Positions 1-6,382 of a stretch of 64,000 bases of DNA are shown here, piece after piece. The stretch's first letter is position 1; each line of letters begins with the position of its first letter. The notes under the pieces were generated by a model that worked only from the letters and a program-made list of their open reading frames with translations, made no database searches and was not told the DNA's origin. A program made the translations under genes and the position numbers. Origin of the DNA: Bacteroidales bacterium (GTDB taxonomy: Bacteria > Bacteroidota > Bacteroidia > Bacteroidales > UBA932); NCBI GenBank assembly GCA_017459075.1, contig JAFUDQ010000035.1:1-64000 (forward strand). The letters run 5' to 3'.

Positions 1-72
1 AACATGTCAGGAGAGTCCTACAGACTTAAAGAAACGCAGCAGTTGTTTGAAAAAAATAAAGAAAAAGTATAA
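1..72 (+). CDS. C-terminal fragment, probable IS21-family helper ATPase IstB (cut by window edge)
   Basis: Frame 1 is open from the first base to a TAA at 70-72 and gives a 23-residue tail containing MSGESYRLKE. IstB proteins of IS21-family elements typically end in a motif like I-x-L-x-GES-x-R-K, which this tail matches. Two near-identical repeats just downstream look like the repeated terminal sequences of IS21 elements and support the call. IstB is the AAA+ helper of the IstA transposase. The rest of the gene and any istA lie left of the window, so the assignment rests on a short stretch and could be wrong. Confidence 0.5.
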   Translation, partial: NMSGESYRLKETQQLFEKNKEKV

Positions 73-90
73 CTTTGCGCAGCCTACCCG

Positions 91-130
91 TGGCTCACAA
101 ATCAGTGAAAATCTGGCTCAAAAATCAGTG
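91..130. repeat. Paired 17-bp repeats, likely IS21-type right-end repeats
   Basis: TGGCTCACAAATCAGTG at 91-107 recurs at 114-130 with one change (C to A), spaced 23 bp from start to start, immediately after the putative istB stop. IS21-family ends carry several internal copies of a terminal repeat that IstA binds. The outer tip of the element was not located; it probably lies within about 130-200. The remaining 200-369 is AT-rich with no gene visible. Confidence 0.45.
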
Positions 131-369
131 CTTATATACAATTCATGGGGTATGGGTTAGTGGGATTACAAAGTTAACGATTTCTTGCAGACTCCGGAAG
201 CGGCGATTATGTTAAGTTTTCAACAAGGACCGTGAATACGCTTTCAGATGCCGTAGGAGGCAGAAAAATTTTTTGAAATTTTTTTCTCGATTTTGGATAC
301 TGTGGGAAATTCCGTTCTATTCTATTATACTTAATGTTTTACTTTCGCTGAATTGATGTAAATAATTGC

Positions 370-400
370 TTTGCAATCATTAAAGTATTTGTTATTTTTG
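370..400 (+). promoter_or_regulatory. Primary-sigma promoter of the phage-like operon
   Basis: TTTG at 370-373 and TATTTTTG at 393-400 are separated by 19 bp, an exact match to the Bacteroidota TTTG-N19-21-TAnnTTTG consensus. Transcription would start near 407, about 33 nt before the first ATG at 440. This suggests the operon is expressed by the housekeeping polymerase rather than only by a phage activator. Confidence 0.75.
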
Positions 401-439
401 TATAGAACAATGGGTGTTCGTGGGATTAAAACTTAAACT

Positions 440-1492
440 ATGATAGCGCTTCCTTCTATTGCTTTCGGGGGTTTTTCTGGGTCGGCAAAGGGTGTTACGG
501 CTCGCCAGGTAGGCGGCCGTAGCATCCTTTCCTTGAAATGCTATCCGACCGGGGTTGCCACTGGAGCACAGCTGGCAAGGAGGGCCTCCTTAAAGAAAAT
601 CGCAAAGAGCTGGGTGACGCTGACCAATGAGCAGCGCCAGGAGTGGGACCGGCTGGCGGAGCACGCCACCGGCGCTTCTTCGCTGGGCCAGAAGGCCGAG
701 CTCTCCGGTATGAATTTGTACGTTCGCCTGAACGCAAACCGGGTTATGGCTGGGGAGACCGTTATGGCCGTTGCTCCTGCTGGGCAGGTGGCGGTGCCGA
801 ATGTAGAGTACAATACTGTGGGAGTTACGCCGCAGCTGGTCGTGTTCGGCGGCATCAAGCACGAATCTGCGCCTTATAAGATGGTCGTGAAGATGTCGGG
901 CTCCCAGAGTTCCGGTATTTCCAATGGGTGGTCGAAGACGGTTATCATTTCCTCTGAAGTGGAAGATGACTGGGGAGAGGCGGATATCACTCGGTTGTAT
1001 CTCAAGACGATTGGCGTGGAGCCTACGCCGGGCCAGAAAGTGTTTATCGAGGCGTACTGGCTGGACACGTCGACTGGGTTCACGGGTCAGGTGTTTAAGG
1101 ATTCGGTGATTGTGACTGGCGAATCCTCTTACACGCCGCGCAAGCGCGTCACTATGGACCGCCTGGCTCCGGATCACGAGCAGCATGTAAGTTCCATCGA
1201 CGTTGATTTCAGTTCCGGAGCTCCTGTAGTTCAGTACGATGTCATGTGCCTTGGCCACAGCAACGTTGCTTCGTCCGAGGTTTATCTTGAAGATGACCTT
1301 CCGACCGAGCTGAGAGGCACTTCCTGGGCGCTTGGACGTGGCAACGGGGAAGACGGCAAGCTGGTGGCGCAGTCCTATGTGATGTGGCTGTACGGTGCCT
1401 CCTACGGAGATCCTGCAAGAATTACTTTCGCTCACCGTGGTGGCTATTATGTCAAACCTACCGAGGTCTTCGGGCCTGGAATACTCTACTAA
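440..1492 (+). CDS. Phage-like protein, paralogue A of the flanking pair
   Basis: This 350-residue protein has no signal peptide or membrane segment. Residues 3-95 resemble the start of the protein at 2983-3675. They share PSIAF, SGSAKGVTA, a K-x-W-x-x-L-x-NEQ-x-x-x-W-x-x-LA block, LG-x-KA, SG-x-NL and a nearby RLN. The middle (about 130-225) looks like a beta-sandwich and shares a weak F-x-x-Y-x-x-x-x-STG match near its end with the paralogue. The last 120 residues are unique to this copy. The R..W..L....W block recalls small accessory proteins of Bacteroidota phages (loosely DUF6266-like), but the fold and function are unknown. It is the first gene of a tightly packed five-gene operon, and the next start lies 1 bp after its stop. 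Confidence 0.8.
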   Translation: MIALPSIAFGGFSGSAKGVTARQVGGRSILSLKCYPTGVATGAQLARRASLKKIAKSWVTLTNEQRQEWDRLAEHATGASSLGQKAELSGMNLYVRLNANRVMAGETVMAVAPAGQVAVPNVEYNTVGVTPQLVVFGGIKHESAPYKMVVKMSGSQSSGISNGWSKTVIISSEVEDDWGEADITRLYLKTIGVEPTPGQKVFIEAYWLDTSTGFTGQVFKDSVIVTGESSYTPRKRVTMDRLAPDHEQHVSSIDVDFSSGAPVVQYDVMCLGHSNVASSEVYLEDDLPTELRGTSWALGRGNGEDGKLVAQSYVMWLYGASYGDPARITFAHRGGYYVKPTEVFGPGILY

Positions 1493-1493
1493 T

Positions 1494-2237
1494 ATGGCTA
1501 CGCTTTTCAACTCTACAGGAAATAACTTTGGGGCAGGGCAGATTGCCTTCAAGTCCCATCAGGAGGAGAACTTCGTGGTCCTCAATGCGAAGCTCACCTA
1601 CAATCCGGAGAATGCGGATTACCAGGCTGCAGATGTGCTGGAAATCTACGTGCCGGATCTCTCCATAGACCGAAGCGCCATCTCCGGTGTCATAATGCGA
1701 TTCCGTGATGTCCGGGACAGCTATGGATATACTTGGGATAACAGTGGCGGCACCGTGCTCAAGAGCTGGGTCAAAGACAAGAATACCCTCTGCATCGAGA
1801 AGCTTACAAACTTCGATGAGAAGGGAGAGATTACCATCTACATCCTTGCGCTGTACACGATGCTTGCCCGCGGTGGGAATCCCATTAAGGGCACCCGGAC
1901 CAAGCTGCAGACCAGCCAGGAGACAACGTACCTTCGCTGGAGCAATGACACCTTCTTCGTCGAGTTTGAGAACTGGATCTTCCTGCACATGCAGTTCTCC
2001 AGCTGTACTTACGCTTACAGGGATTCACCCTGGGAGTGCAATCTGGATAACCTGCCTTCCGGCATTACTGCAGATCTTCCGTTCTGCGGCGGCGGCAACC
2101 AGTACAACCCGTCCGTGGATGGTATCAGCGAGGCCCATATCGAGAACGGCGTTTTCACTTGCCAGACCAGGACCGCCGGCTTCGAGGACACTGGTCACGA
2201 TCCGTTCATCTTTGCTTTCCTCGTACGTGACAACTAA
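1494..2237 (+). CDS. Unknown phage-like structural protein
   Basis: This is a 247-residue protein starting at the ATG (MATLFNSTG) 1 bp after the upstream stop. An upstream in-frame start at 1395 would overlap the previous gene by about 100 bp and is less likely. It has no signal peptide or membrane helix and is rich in beta-type, aromatic sequence, with cysteines in the second half (around SSCTYAYRDSPWEC and LPFCGG). The composition suggests a fibre, tail or virion-decorating protein. That is an inference from composition and from its position before a holin-like gene; I do not recognise the family. Confidence 0.7.
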   Translation: MATLFNSTGNNFGAGQIAFKSHQEENFVVLNAKLTYNPENADYQAADVLEIYVPDLSIDRSAISGVIMRFRDVRDSYGYTWDNSGGTVLKSWVKDKNTLCIEKLTNFDEKGEITIYILALYTMLARGGNPIKGTRTKLQTSQETTYLRWSNDTFFVEFENWIFLHMQFSSCTYAYRDSPWECNLDNLPSGITADLPFCGGGNQYNPSVDGISEAHIENGVFTCQTRTAGFEDTGHDPFIFAFLVRDN

Positions 2238-2243
2238 TGCCTT

Positions 2244-2501
2244 ATGACTGAGAAGAAACGCATAGAACTGACAAGGCTCCAGGGTGGCATCGCCATAGCC
2301 AGCTTTTCCGCTGGTGTTGCCATTGCCGCCGTTTGCTTGTTCTTCGTTCCGCCGCCGGGGGAGATTACCAATTCCGCCATCAGCATCGTGAGCGAGCTTT
2401 TGGTCCTGTGCGGAGCGATCCTGGGGGTGAAGGCCAGCTTTGATGCGAAACTGAACAAGATGGAGGCTGAGCTCCATCAGAAACTTGACAAGAACGAATA
2501 A
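2244..2501 (+). CDS. Holin-like small membrane protein
   Basis: This 85-residue protein has two hydrophobic helices (about 12-35 and 43-63) joined by a PPPGEI turn, then a charged coiled tail (KLNKMEAELHQKLDK). The pattern helix-PP-x-GEI-x-x-S-helix-G-x-LG is typical of the small holin-like proteins in Bacteroides phage lysis modules. A holin would make lesions in the inner membrane. It lies 6 bp after the preceding gene and 5 bp before the spanin-like gene, as in a lysis module. Function is inferred from topology and context. Confidence 0.65.
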   Translation: MTEKKRIELTRLQGGIAIASFSAGVAIAAVCLFFVPPPGEITNSAISIVSELLVLCGAILGVKASFDAKLNKMEAELHQKLDKNE

Positions 2502-2506
2502 AACCT

Positions 2507-2980
2507 ATGAAATACTATCTGCCACTGCTTTTCCTCGCGCTCGCTTCTGCCTGCAGTACTGTCCGCCCGCTTCCGACGACGGACAGTACCAAGGTGGAGG
2601 TGCGGACGGAGACGGTTATCGAGAAGGATACCGTCTTTGTCGAGCTGCCGCGTGTCGTGGAGCGGGTGGCAGTCCAGGATACCACTTCACATCTTGAGAA
2701 CGAGTTTGCGCTTTCGGATGCTTGCATTTCCGCAGGGGTGCTGAAGCATTCGCTGGAGACGAAGCCGGTGAAGATGCCGGCCGTTGTTGACAAACAGATT
2801 GTTTACCGGGATTCGGTTGTATTCCGTGACCGGGTGCAGACCGTGACCGTTGAAGTGGAAAAGAAACTGACCGGCTGGCAGCAGGCTAAGCTCCGCGTGG
2901 GCGGATTCTGCTTCTTTGCCGTGATCCTGATCGGACTCTATTTTATCATCACTTTTTTACTTAACCTCAAACGTTTTTAG
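2507..2980 (+). CDS. Lipoprotein with C-terminal membrane helix, unimolecular-spanin-like
   Basis: This 157-residue protein starts with a lipoprotein signal (MKYYLPLLFLALASAC, lipidated Cys at 16). A periplasmic stretch rich in V/T/E/R repeats follows (TKVEVRTETVIEKDTVFVE, VVFRDRVQTVTVEVEK), then a WQQAKLRVGG linker and one strong C-terminal membrane helix at about 130-152. A lipid anchor at one end and an inner-membrane helix at the other is the architecture of u-spanins, which fuse inner and outer membranes in phage lysis. Similar short lipoproteins follow holins in Bacteroides phages. No endolysin lies between it and the holin-like gene. Confidence 0.65.
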   Translation: MKYYLPLLFLALASACSTVRPLPTTDSTKVEVRTETVIEKDTVFVELPRVVERVAVQDTTSHLENEFALSDACISAGVLKHSLETKPVKMPAVVDKQIVYRDSVVFRDRVQTVTVEVEKKLTGWQQAKLRVGGFCFFAVILIGLYFIITFLLNLKRF

Positions 2981-2982
2981 CC

Positions 2983-3675
2983 ATGAAGTACATTCCTTCC
3001 ATCGCCTTCGAGGAGATGAGCGGCAGCGCCAAGGGCGTGACTGCTGCAAAAATGAAGAGCCGTAAGTACATCCGCAACCGCGGATATGGCGGCTCCGTCC
3101 GTACCGCTGACCAGGCCAAGGTCAAAGGTATCTTCAAGCAGCTCACCACTATGTGGAAGAGCCTCAGCAACGAGCAGATTCTCGCGTGGAATAAGCTCGC
3201 TCTCTCTCAGGAGGGCCGCAGCGTCCTTGGCACCAAGGCCAAGATTTCCGGCGCCAACCTGTTCACCCGCCTGAACTACTGGATCGTAGCCTGCGGCGGT
3301 TCCGCCTCCGTCACTCCTCCCACGCTCGTGGGTGTGGAGAATCCCTCCAGCGCCACCATCGTGTGTCAGGGCGACACCTTCACCTTCAAGCTGGACCAGG
3401 CCCTGGTTGACAACGGCGGCATCTTCCTCGTGATCGAGGCCTCCGAAGGCCAGTCCAATGGTGTGGCCCGCGCACACGGCAAGGCCGTCGCCATCAAGAT
3501 GGTCGAAGAGCCGGACGCCACTGCTGTCAACATCCGTGCTGACTACGTGGCCAAGCACGGTGCTCCGAGCGCAGCTGCGCCGAAGATCTTCTTCCGCTAC
3601 TACTTCGTGAACTCCAGCACCGGCGAGAAGTCCGGTACCATGCTGGCCGAAGTCAAGTGGACCGCCGGCGCATAG
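2983..3675 (+). CDS. Phage-like protein, paralogue B of the flanking pair
   Basis: This 230-residue protein starts 2 bp after the spanin-like gene. Its N-terminal ~90 residues match the protein at 440-1492 (PSIAF, SGSAKGVTA, W-x-x-L-x-NEQ-x-x-x-W-x-x-LA, LGTKA, SGANL, RLN). The rest is a predicted beta-rich domain ending near YYFVNSSTGEKSG, without the 120-residue C-terminal extension of the other copy. Codon use is strongly biased to C-ending codons (GGC, GCC, CGC, AAG), more than in the other operon genes, as expected for an abundant product such as a structural protein. A strong terminator follows. Function unknown. Confidence 0.8.
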   Translation: MKYIPSIAFEEMSGSAKGVTAAKMKSRKYIRNRGYGGSVRTADQAKVKGIFKQLTTMWKSLSNEQILAWNKLALSQEGRSVLGTKAKISGANLFTRLNYWIVACGGSASVTPPTLVGVENPSSATIVCQGDTFTFKLDQALVDNGGIFLVIEASEGQSNGVARAHGKAVAIKMVEEPDATAVNIRADYVAKHGAPSAAAPKIFFRYYFVNSSTGEKSGTMLAEVKWTAGA

Positions 3676-3708
3676 CCATTGGCCTCCGGGCCTGAAACCT
3701 GAACCTGT

Positions 3709-3747
3709 CATCCCCGTGGGAAAAATTCCTACGGGGATGATTTTTTT
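3709..3747 (+). terminator. Intrinsic terminator of the phage-like operon
   Basis: CATCCCCGT (3709-3717) pairs perfectly with ACGGGGATG (3731-3739), with a partly pairing interior, and a run of seven T follows at 3741-3747. It lies 33 bp after the last stop of the operon. Confidence 0.85.
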
Positions 3748-3882
3748 GCATGGTGGATTTCTTCGTGAAGGCGAGGAAATCTTCTTCTTTTATAAAAGGT
3801 ATGGCGTGGATAGTTTCCGGTTCGACCCTCCTAGGGACCAAGACGCAGGGTAGGGGAAACGCATAGAGTATAAAAACAAAAA

Positions 3883-3935
3883 TTACGCAGAAATTTATGT
3901 AATTTTCTGCGTAACTTTCTGCGTAACTCTGTAAC
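3883..3935. repeat. Direct and inverted repeats beside tRNA-Ala, candidate recombinase sites
   Basis: TTTCTGCGTAAC occurs twice back to back (3904-3915, 3916-3927), followed by a partial copy to 3935. An inverted copy, TTACGCAGAAA, is at 3883-3893. The cluster lies 25-77 bp from the 3' end of tRNA-Ala, on the side of the phage-like operon. Arrays like this are typical of tyrosine-recombinase arm sites at tRNA attachment sites, but no integrase gene is in the window. The 3748-3882 stretch holds nothing else I can identify. Confidence 0.4.
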
Positions 3936-3959
3936 TACACTGATTATCAGTGGGTTTTG

Positions 3960-4032
3960 TGGAGCATAGGAGAATCGAACTCCTGACCTTTTGAATGCCA
4001 TTCAAACGCTCTACCAACTGAGCTAATACCCC
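3960..4032 (-). tRNA. tRNA-Ala (anticodon GGC)
   Basis: Read on the minus strand this gives a full cloverleaf of 73 nt. The acceptor stem GGGGTAT/ATGCTCC contains the G3:U70 wobble pair that defines alanine identity. The D-arm is GCTCAGTTGGTAGAGC, the anticodon loop ATGGCAT has anticodon GGC, and the T-loop is TTCGAAT. The CCA end is not encoded. The 3' end faces the phage-like operon, the usual orientation for integration into a tRNA gene. Confidence 0.95.
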
Positions 4033-4044
4033 GTGATTGGATTG

Positions 4045-4075
4045 CAAAGTTACGAATTTTATTTTTATTTCCAAA
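4045..4075 (-). promoter_or_regulatory. Promoter of tRNA-Ala
   Basis: On the minus strand TTTG (4072-4075) and TAACTTTG (4045-4052) are 19 bp apart, an exact consensus match. Transcription would start a few bases before the mature tRNA 5' end at 4032. Confidence 0.7.
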
Positions 4076-4133
4076 TGTAAGTTGTACCTTTGAATCTTGT
4101 TGAGAAAATTATTAACCATTAATATTATTAGTC

Positions 4134-4721
4134 ATGAAAAAAGTAATGTACATTGCAATGGCAGCAGCCATGATTATGGCAGTCGGTTGCAAAAACGGAA
4201 ACAAAGGCGCCCAGAACGCAGAAAACGCTCTTGAAGGTGCAGCAGAATCAGTAGAAGAAGCTCTCGAAGGCGTAGCTGAAAGCGTAAAGGCAGAAGGCGA
4301 GACCGTTCGCGACCTTGCTCTTGAGGCCCTTGATGACATCAAGACAGATGCAGAGGCAAACGCAGCAGAGACCCTTCTCAAAACCCTTGGCGTAGCAGAC
4401 GCAGTTCCTTTCGTATCAGTAGAGGAGAAACCTACTTTCAACGGTGGCAGTGCAGACACCTTCTCACAGTGGATTAACGCTAACGTGGCTTATCCCCAGG
4501 CTGCAATTGACGGCAATATTGAAGGCAGGGTACTTGTAGGCTTCGTAGTAAACGAGGATGGAAACGTTACCAACGTAAAAGTTATCAAGGGCGTTAACGA
4601 ACTCCTTGACAACGCAGCTGCAGAGACCGTAGCAAAATCCCCCAAGTGGGAGCCCGGAAAGCAGAATGGCAACAACGTAAAAGTTGCTTACACAATGCCC
4701 GTTATCTTCAAGCTCAAATAG
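4134..4721 (+). CDS. Lipoprotein with TonB C-terminal domain
   Basis: This 195-residue protein has a lipoprotein signal ending at MAVGC (Cys 19). An alanine- and glutamate-rich helical segment (about 25-90) with repeating LEG-A-ES-V-EA units comes next. A TonB C-terminal domain follows at about 100-195 (NGGSADTFSQWINANVAYP, GRVLVGFVVNEDGNV, then VAYTMPVIFKL). TonB normally has an N-terminal membrane anchor and couples inner-membrane energy to outer-membrane receptors. This version is lipidated and has no ExbB/ExbD neighbours, so it may act in the envelope without energy coupling. Single gene, with a terminator after it. Confidence 0.75.
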   Translation: MKKVMYIAMAAAMIMAVGCKNGNKGAQNAENALEGAAESVEEALEGVAESVKAEGETVRDLALEALDDIKTDAEANAAETLLKTLGVADAVPFVSVEEKPTFNGGSADTFSQWINANVAYPQAAIDGNIEGRVLVGFVVNEDGNVTNVKVIKGVNELLDNAAAETVAKSPKWEPGKQNGNNVKVAYTMPVIFKLK

Positions 4722-4740
4722 TTGAAGAGCAAATGAAAAA

Positions 4741-4778
4741 AAACAGGCCCGGACGCAAATCCGAGCCTGTTTTTTTGC
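4741..4778. terminator. Bidirectional terminator
   Basis: AAACAGGC at 4741-4748 pairs with GCCTGTTT at 4765-4772 around an interior that pairs further (CGGA/TCCG), with A-runs before and T-runs after. It serves the converging lipoprotein gene and the decarboxylase operon. Confidence 0.8.
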
Positions 4779-4787
4779 TTAGAACCT

Positions 4788-5933
4788 TTATCCAAGGAAA
4801 CTCAGAAGAATACCTGCTGCTACCGCAGAACCGATAACTCCGGCAACATTAGGTCCCATTGCATGCATGAGAAGATGATTGTTCTTGTCGAACTCACGTC
4901 CTACGACTTCTGAAACTCGTGCGCTGTCAGGAACCGCTGAAACACCTGCATTACCAATGAGAGGATTGATTTTCTTGGCCGGATTCTTAATGAAGATGTT
5001 GATGAACTTCACGAAGAGAACGCCGCAGGTCGTTGCGATAACGAAGGACAAAAGACCAAGTCCGAAGATAAGCAATGACTTGCCGGTCAGGAACTTGTCT
5101 GCCTGGGTCGATGCACCAACGGTAAGGCCGATGAGGGTTGTAACAACGTCGATGAGCGGACCGCGTGCAGTCTCTGCCAGGCGGCGGGTTACACCGCTTT
5201 CCTTAAGCAGGTTGCCGAAGAACAGCATACCCAGCAACGGAAGGCCTGAAGGAACGATGAAAGCCGTTGTGAGGAAGCCTACGATAGGGAAAATCATCTT
5301 CTCCTTCGGACTTACCTGACGCGGGGTAGGCATCTTTATAAGACGCTCCTTCTTGTTGGTAAGCGCAAGCATAATAGGCCTTTGAATCACAGGCACAAGG
5401 GCCATGTAAGAGTAAGCCGATACTGCAATTGCACCCATAAGGTCCGGTGCGAGCTTCGAAGAGAGGAAGATTGCGGTAGGACCGTCTGCTCCGCCGATGA
5501 TGCCGATGGCGCCGGCCTCGTTAGGCAGGAAACCTACGTGCATAGCCAGCAGATAAGCTCCGAAGATACCCATCTGGGCAGCTGCGCCAATCAGAATCAG
5601 CCTTGGCTGCGAAATAAGCGCGGAAAAGTCCGTCATCGCTCCGATGCCAAGGAAAATCAGCGGGGGATACCAGCCCTGCTTCACTCCCTGGTAAAGGGTG
5701 TTCAGAACGGAACCGTTCTCGTAAATACCAATATTCAGTCCAGGGAACATGGGAATATTGCCTATAATCATACCGAAGCCGATAGGGACAAGGAGCAGCG
5801 GCTCCCATTCCTTTATAATGGCAACGGTAATGAAGGCTATACCGATGGCAATCATCACCAGGTTCTGCCAAGCCACGTTGGCAAAGCCGGTAAACTGCCA
5901 GAATTGCTCCAGACTGCTGATAATCTGCTCCAT
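4788..5933 (-). CDS. Sodium-pumping decarboxylase beta subunit
   Basis: This 381-residue protein of the OadB/MmdB/GcdB family is built almost entirely of membrane helices. It has the family landmarks GNIPMFPGL, IGAMTDFSALI, GIIGGADGPTAIFLSS (with the conserved Asp) and a VAGVIGSAVAAG end. In the complex it couples decarboxylation of the biotin-bound carboxyl group to export of Na+ across the inner membrane. It is the last gene of the operon with carboxyltransferase, gamma-like subunit and biotin carrier. Together with those it most likely forms methylmalonyl-CoA decarboxylase of the succinate-to-propionate pathway. Confidence 0.92.
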   Translation of the reverse strand: MEQIISSLEQFWQFTGFANVAWQNLVMIAIGIAFITVAIIKEWEPLLLVPIGFGMIIGNIPMFPGLNIGIYENGSVLNTLYQGVKQGWYPPLIFLGIGAMTDFSALISQPRLILIGAAAQMGIFGAYLLAMHVGFLPNEAGAIGIIGGADGPTAIFLSSKLAPDLMGAIAVSAYSYMALVPVIQRPIMLALTNKKERLIKMPTPRQVSPKEKMIFPIVGFLTTAFIVPSGLPLLGMLFFGNLLKESGVTRRLAETARGPLIDVVTTLIGLTVGASTQADKFLTGKSLLIFGLGLLSFVIATTCGVLFVKFINIFIKNPAKKINPLIGNAGVSAVPDSARVSEVVGREFDKNNHLLMHAMGPNVAGVIGSAVAAGILLSFLG

Positions 5934-5937
5934 AAAC

Positions 5938-6372
5938 CTATGCTATAGAAACGATATCTGCACCTTCAAGTACGGAATCACCCTTGTTTACGTGGATTGC
6001 AGAAATAGTACCGTCCTGGGTAGCTGCAATCTCGTTTTCCATCTTCATTGCCTCGATAACGGCAACTTTCTGGCCGGCCTTCACAGCCTGGCCTTCCTTG
6101 ACGGAGACTTCAATGATAACACCGGGAAGGGGAGAGGTAACCTTCACGCCAGGGCCGGCTGCCGGCTTTGCTGCGGGAGCAGCAGCCGGGGCTGCCGCAG
6201 CAGCGGGCGCAGCTGCTACAGCAGGCGCTGCAGCCGGCACTGCCACGGGCTGGTTCTCCAGCTCCACATCGTAATCTGCACCATTAACGTTTACTTTGGC
6301 AATCTTATTCTCAATTTCGCCAATGGTAACGTTGTATTCTTTACCGAAAATTTTGAACTTATAAGTAGACAT
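5938..6372 (-). CDS. Biotin carrier subunit of the decarboxylase
   Basis: This 144-residue protein uses the ATG at 6372 (MSTYKFKIFGKEY). A longer in-frame opening exists, but it runs into the upstream gene. It has an N-terminal domain of about 40 residues, a flexible Ala/Pro linker (about 45-75), then a biotinyl domain with the EAMKMEN motif whose Lys is biotinylated. It carries CO2 from the alpha subunit to the membrane beta subunit. It lies 4 bp before the beta-subunit gene and 10 bp after the gamma-like gene. Confidence 0.93.
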   Translation of the reverse strand: MSTYKFKIFGKEYNVTIGEIENKIAKVNVNGADYDVELENQPVAVPAAAPAVAAAPAAAAAPAAAPAAKPAAGPGVKVTSPLPGVIIEVSVKEGQAVKAGQKVAVIEAMKMENEIAATQDGTISAIHVNKGDSVLEGADIVSIA

Positions 6373-6382
6373 AATAATAGAT

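Noticed and set aside
590-1552. Long minus-strand reading frame (320 codons) opposite the first phage-like gene
   Set aside because: Its protein is rich in His/Arg as expected of an antisense shadow. It has no recognisable domain, and the plus-strand frame has a promoter, close spacing and a paralogue.
3904-3935. Short tandem repeats considered as a CRISPR remnant
   Set aside because: Units of 12 bp lie directly adjacent without spacers, and there are no cas genes; recombinase-site or simple tandem duplication fits better. No CRISPR array was seen anywhere in the window.
3895-4119. Minus-strand 74-codon frame covering tRNA-Ala
   Set aside because: It runs straight through the tRNA and the repeat cluster; the repeated VTQK residues simply translate the 12-bp repeats.
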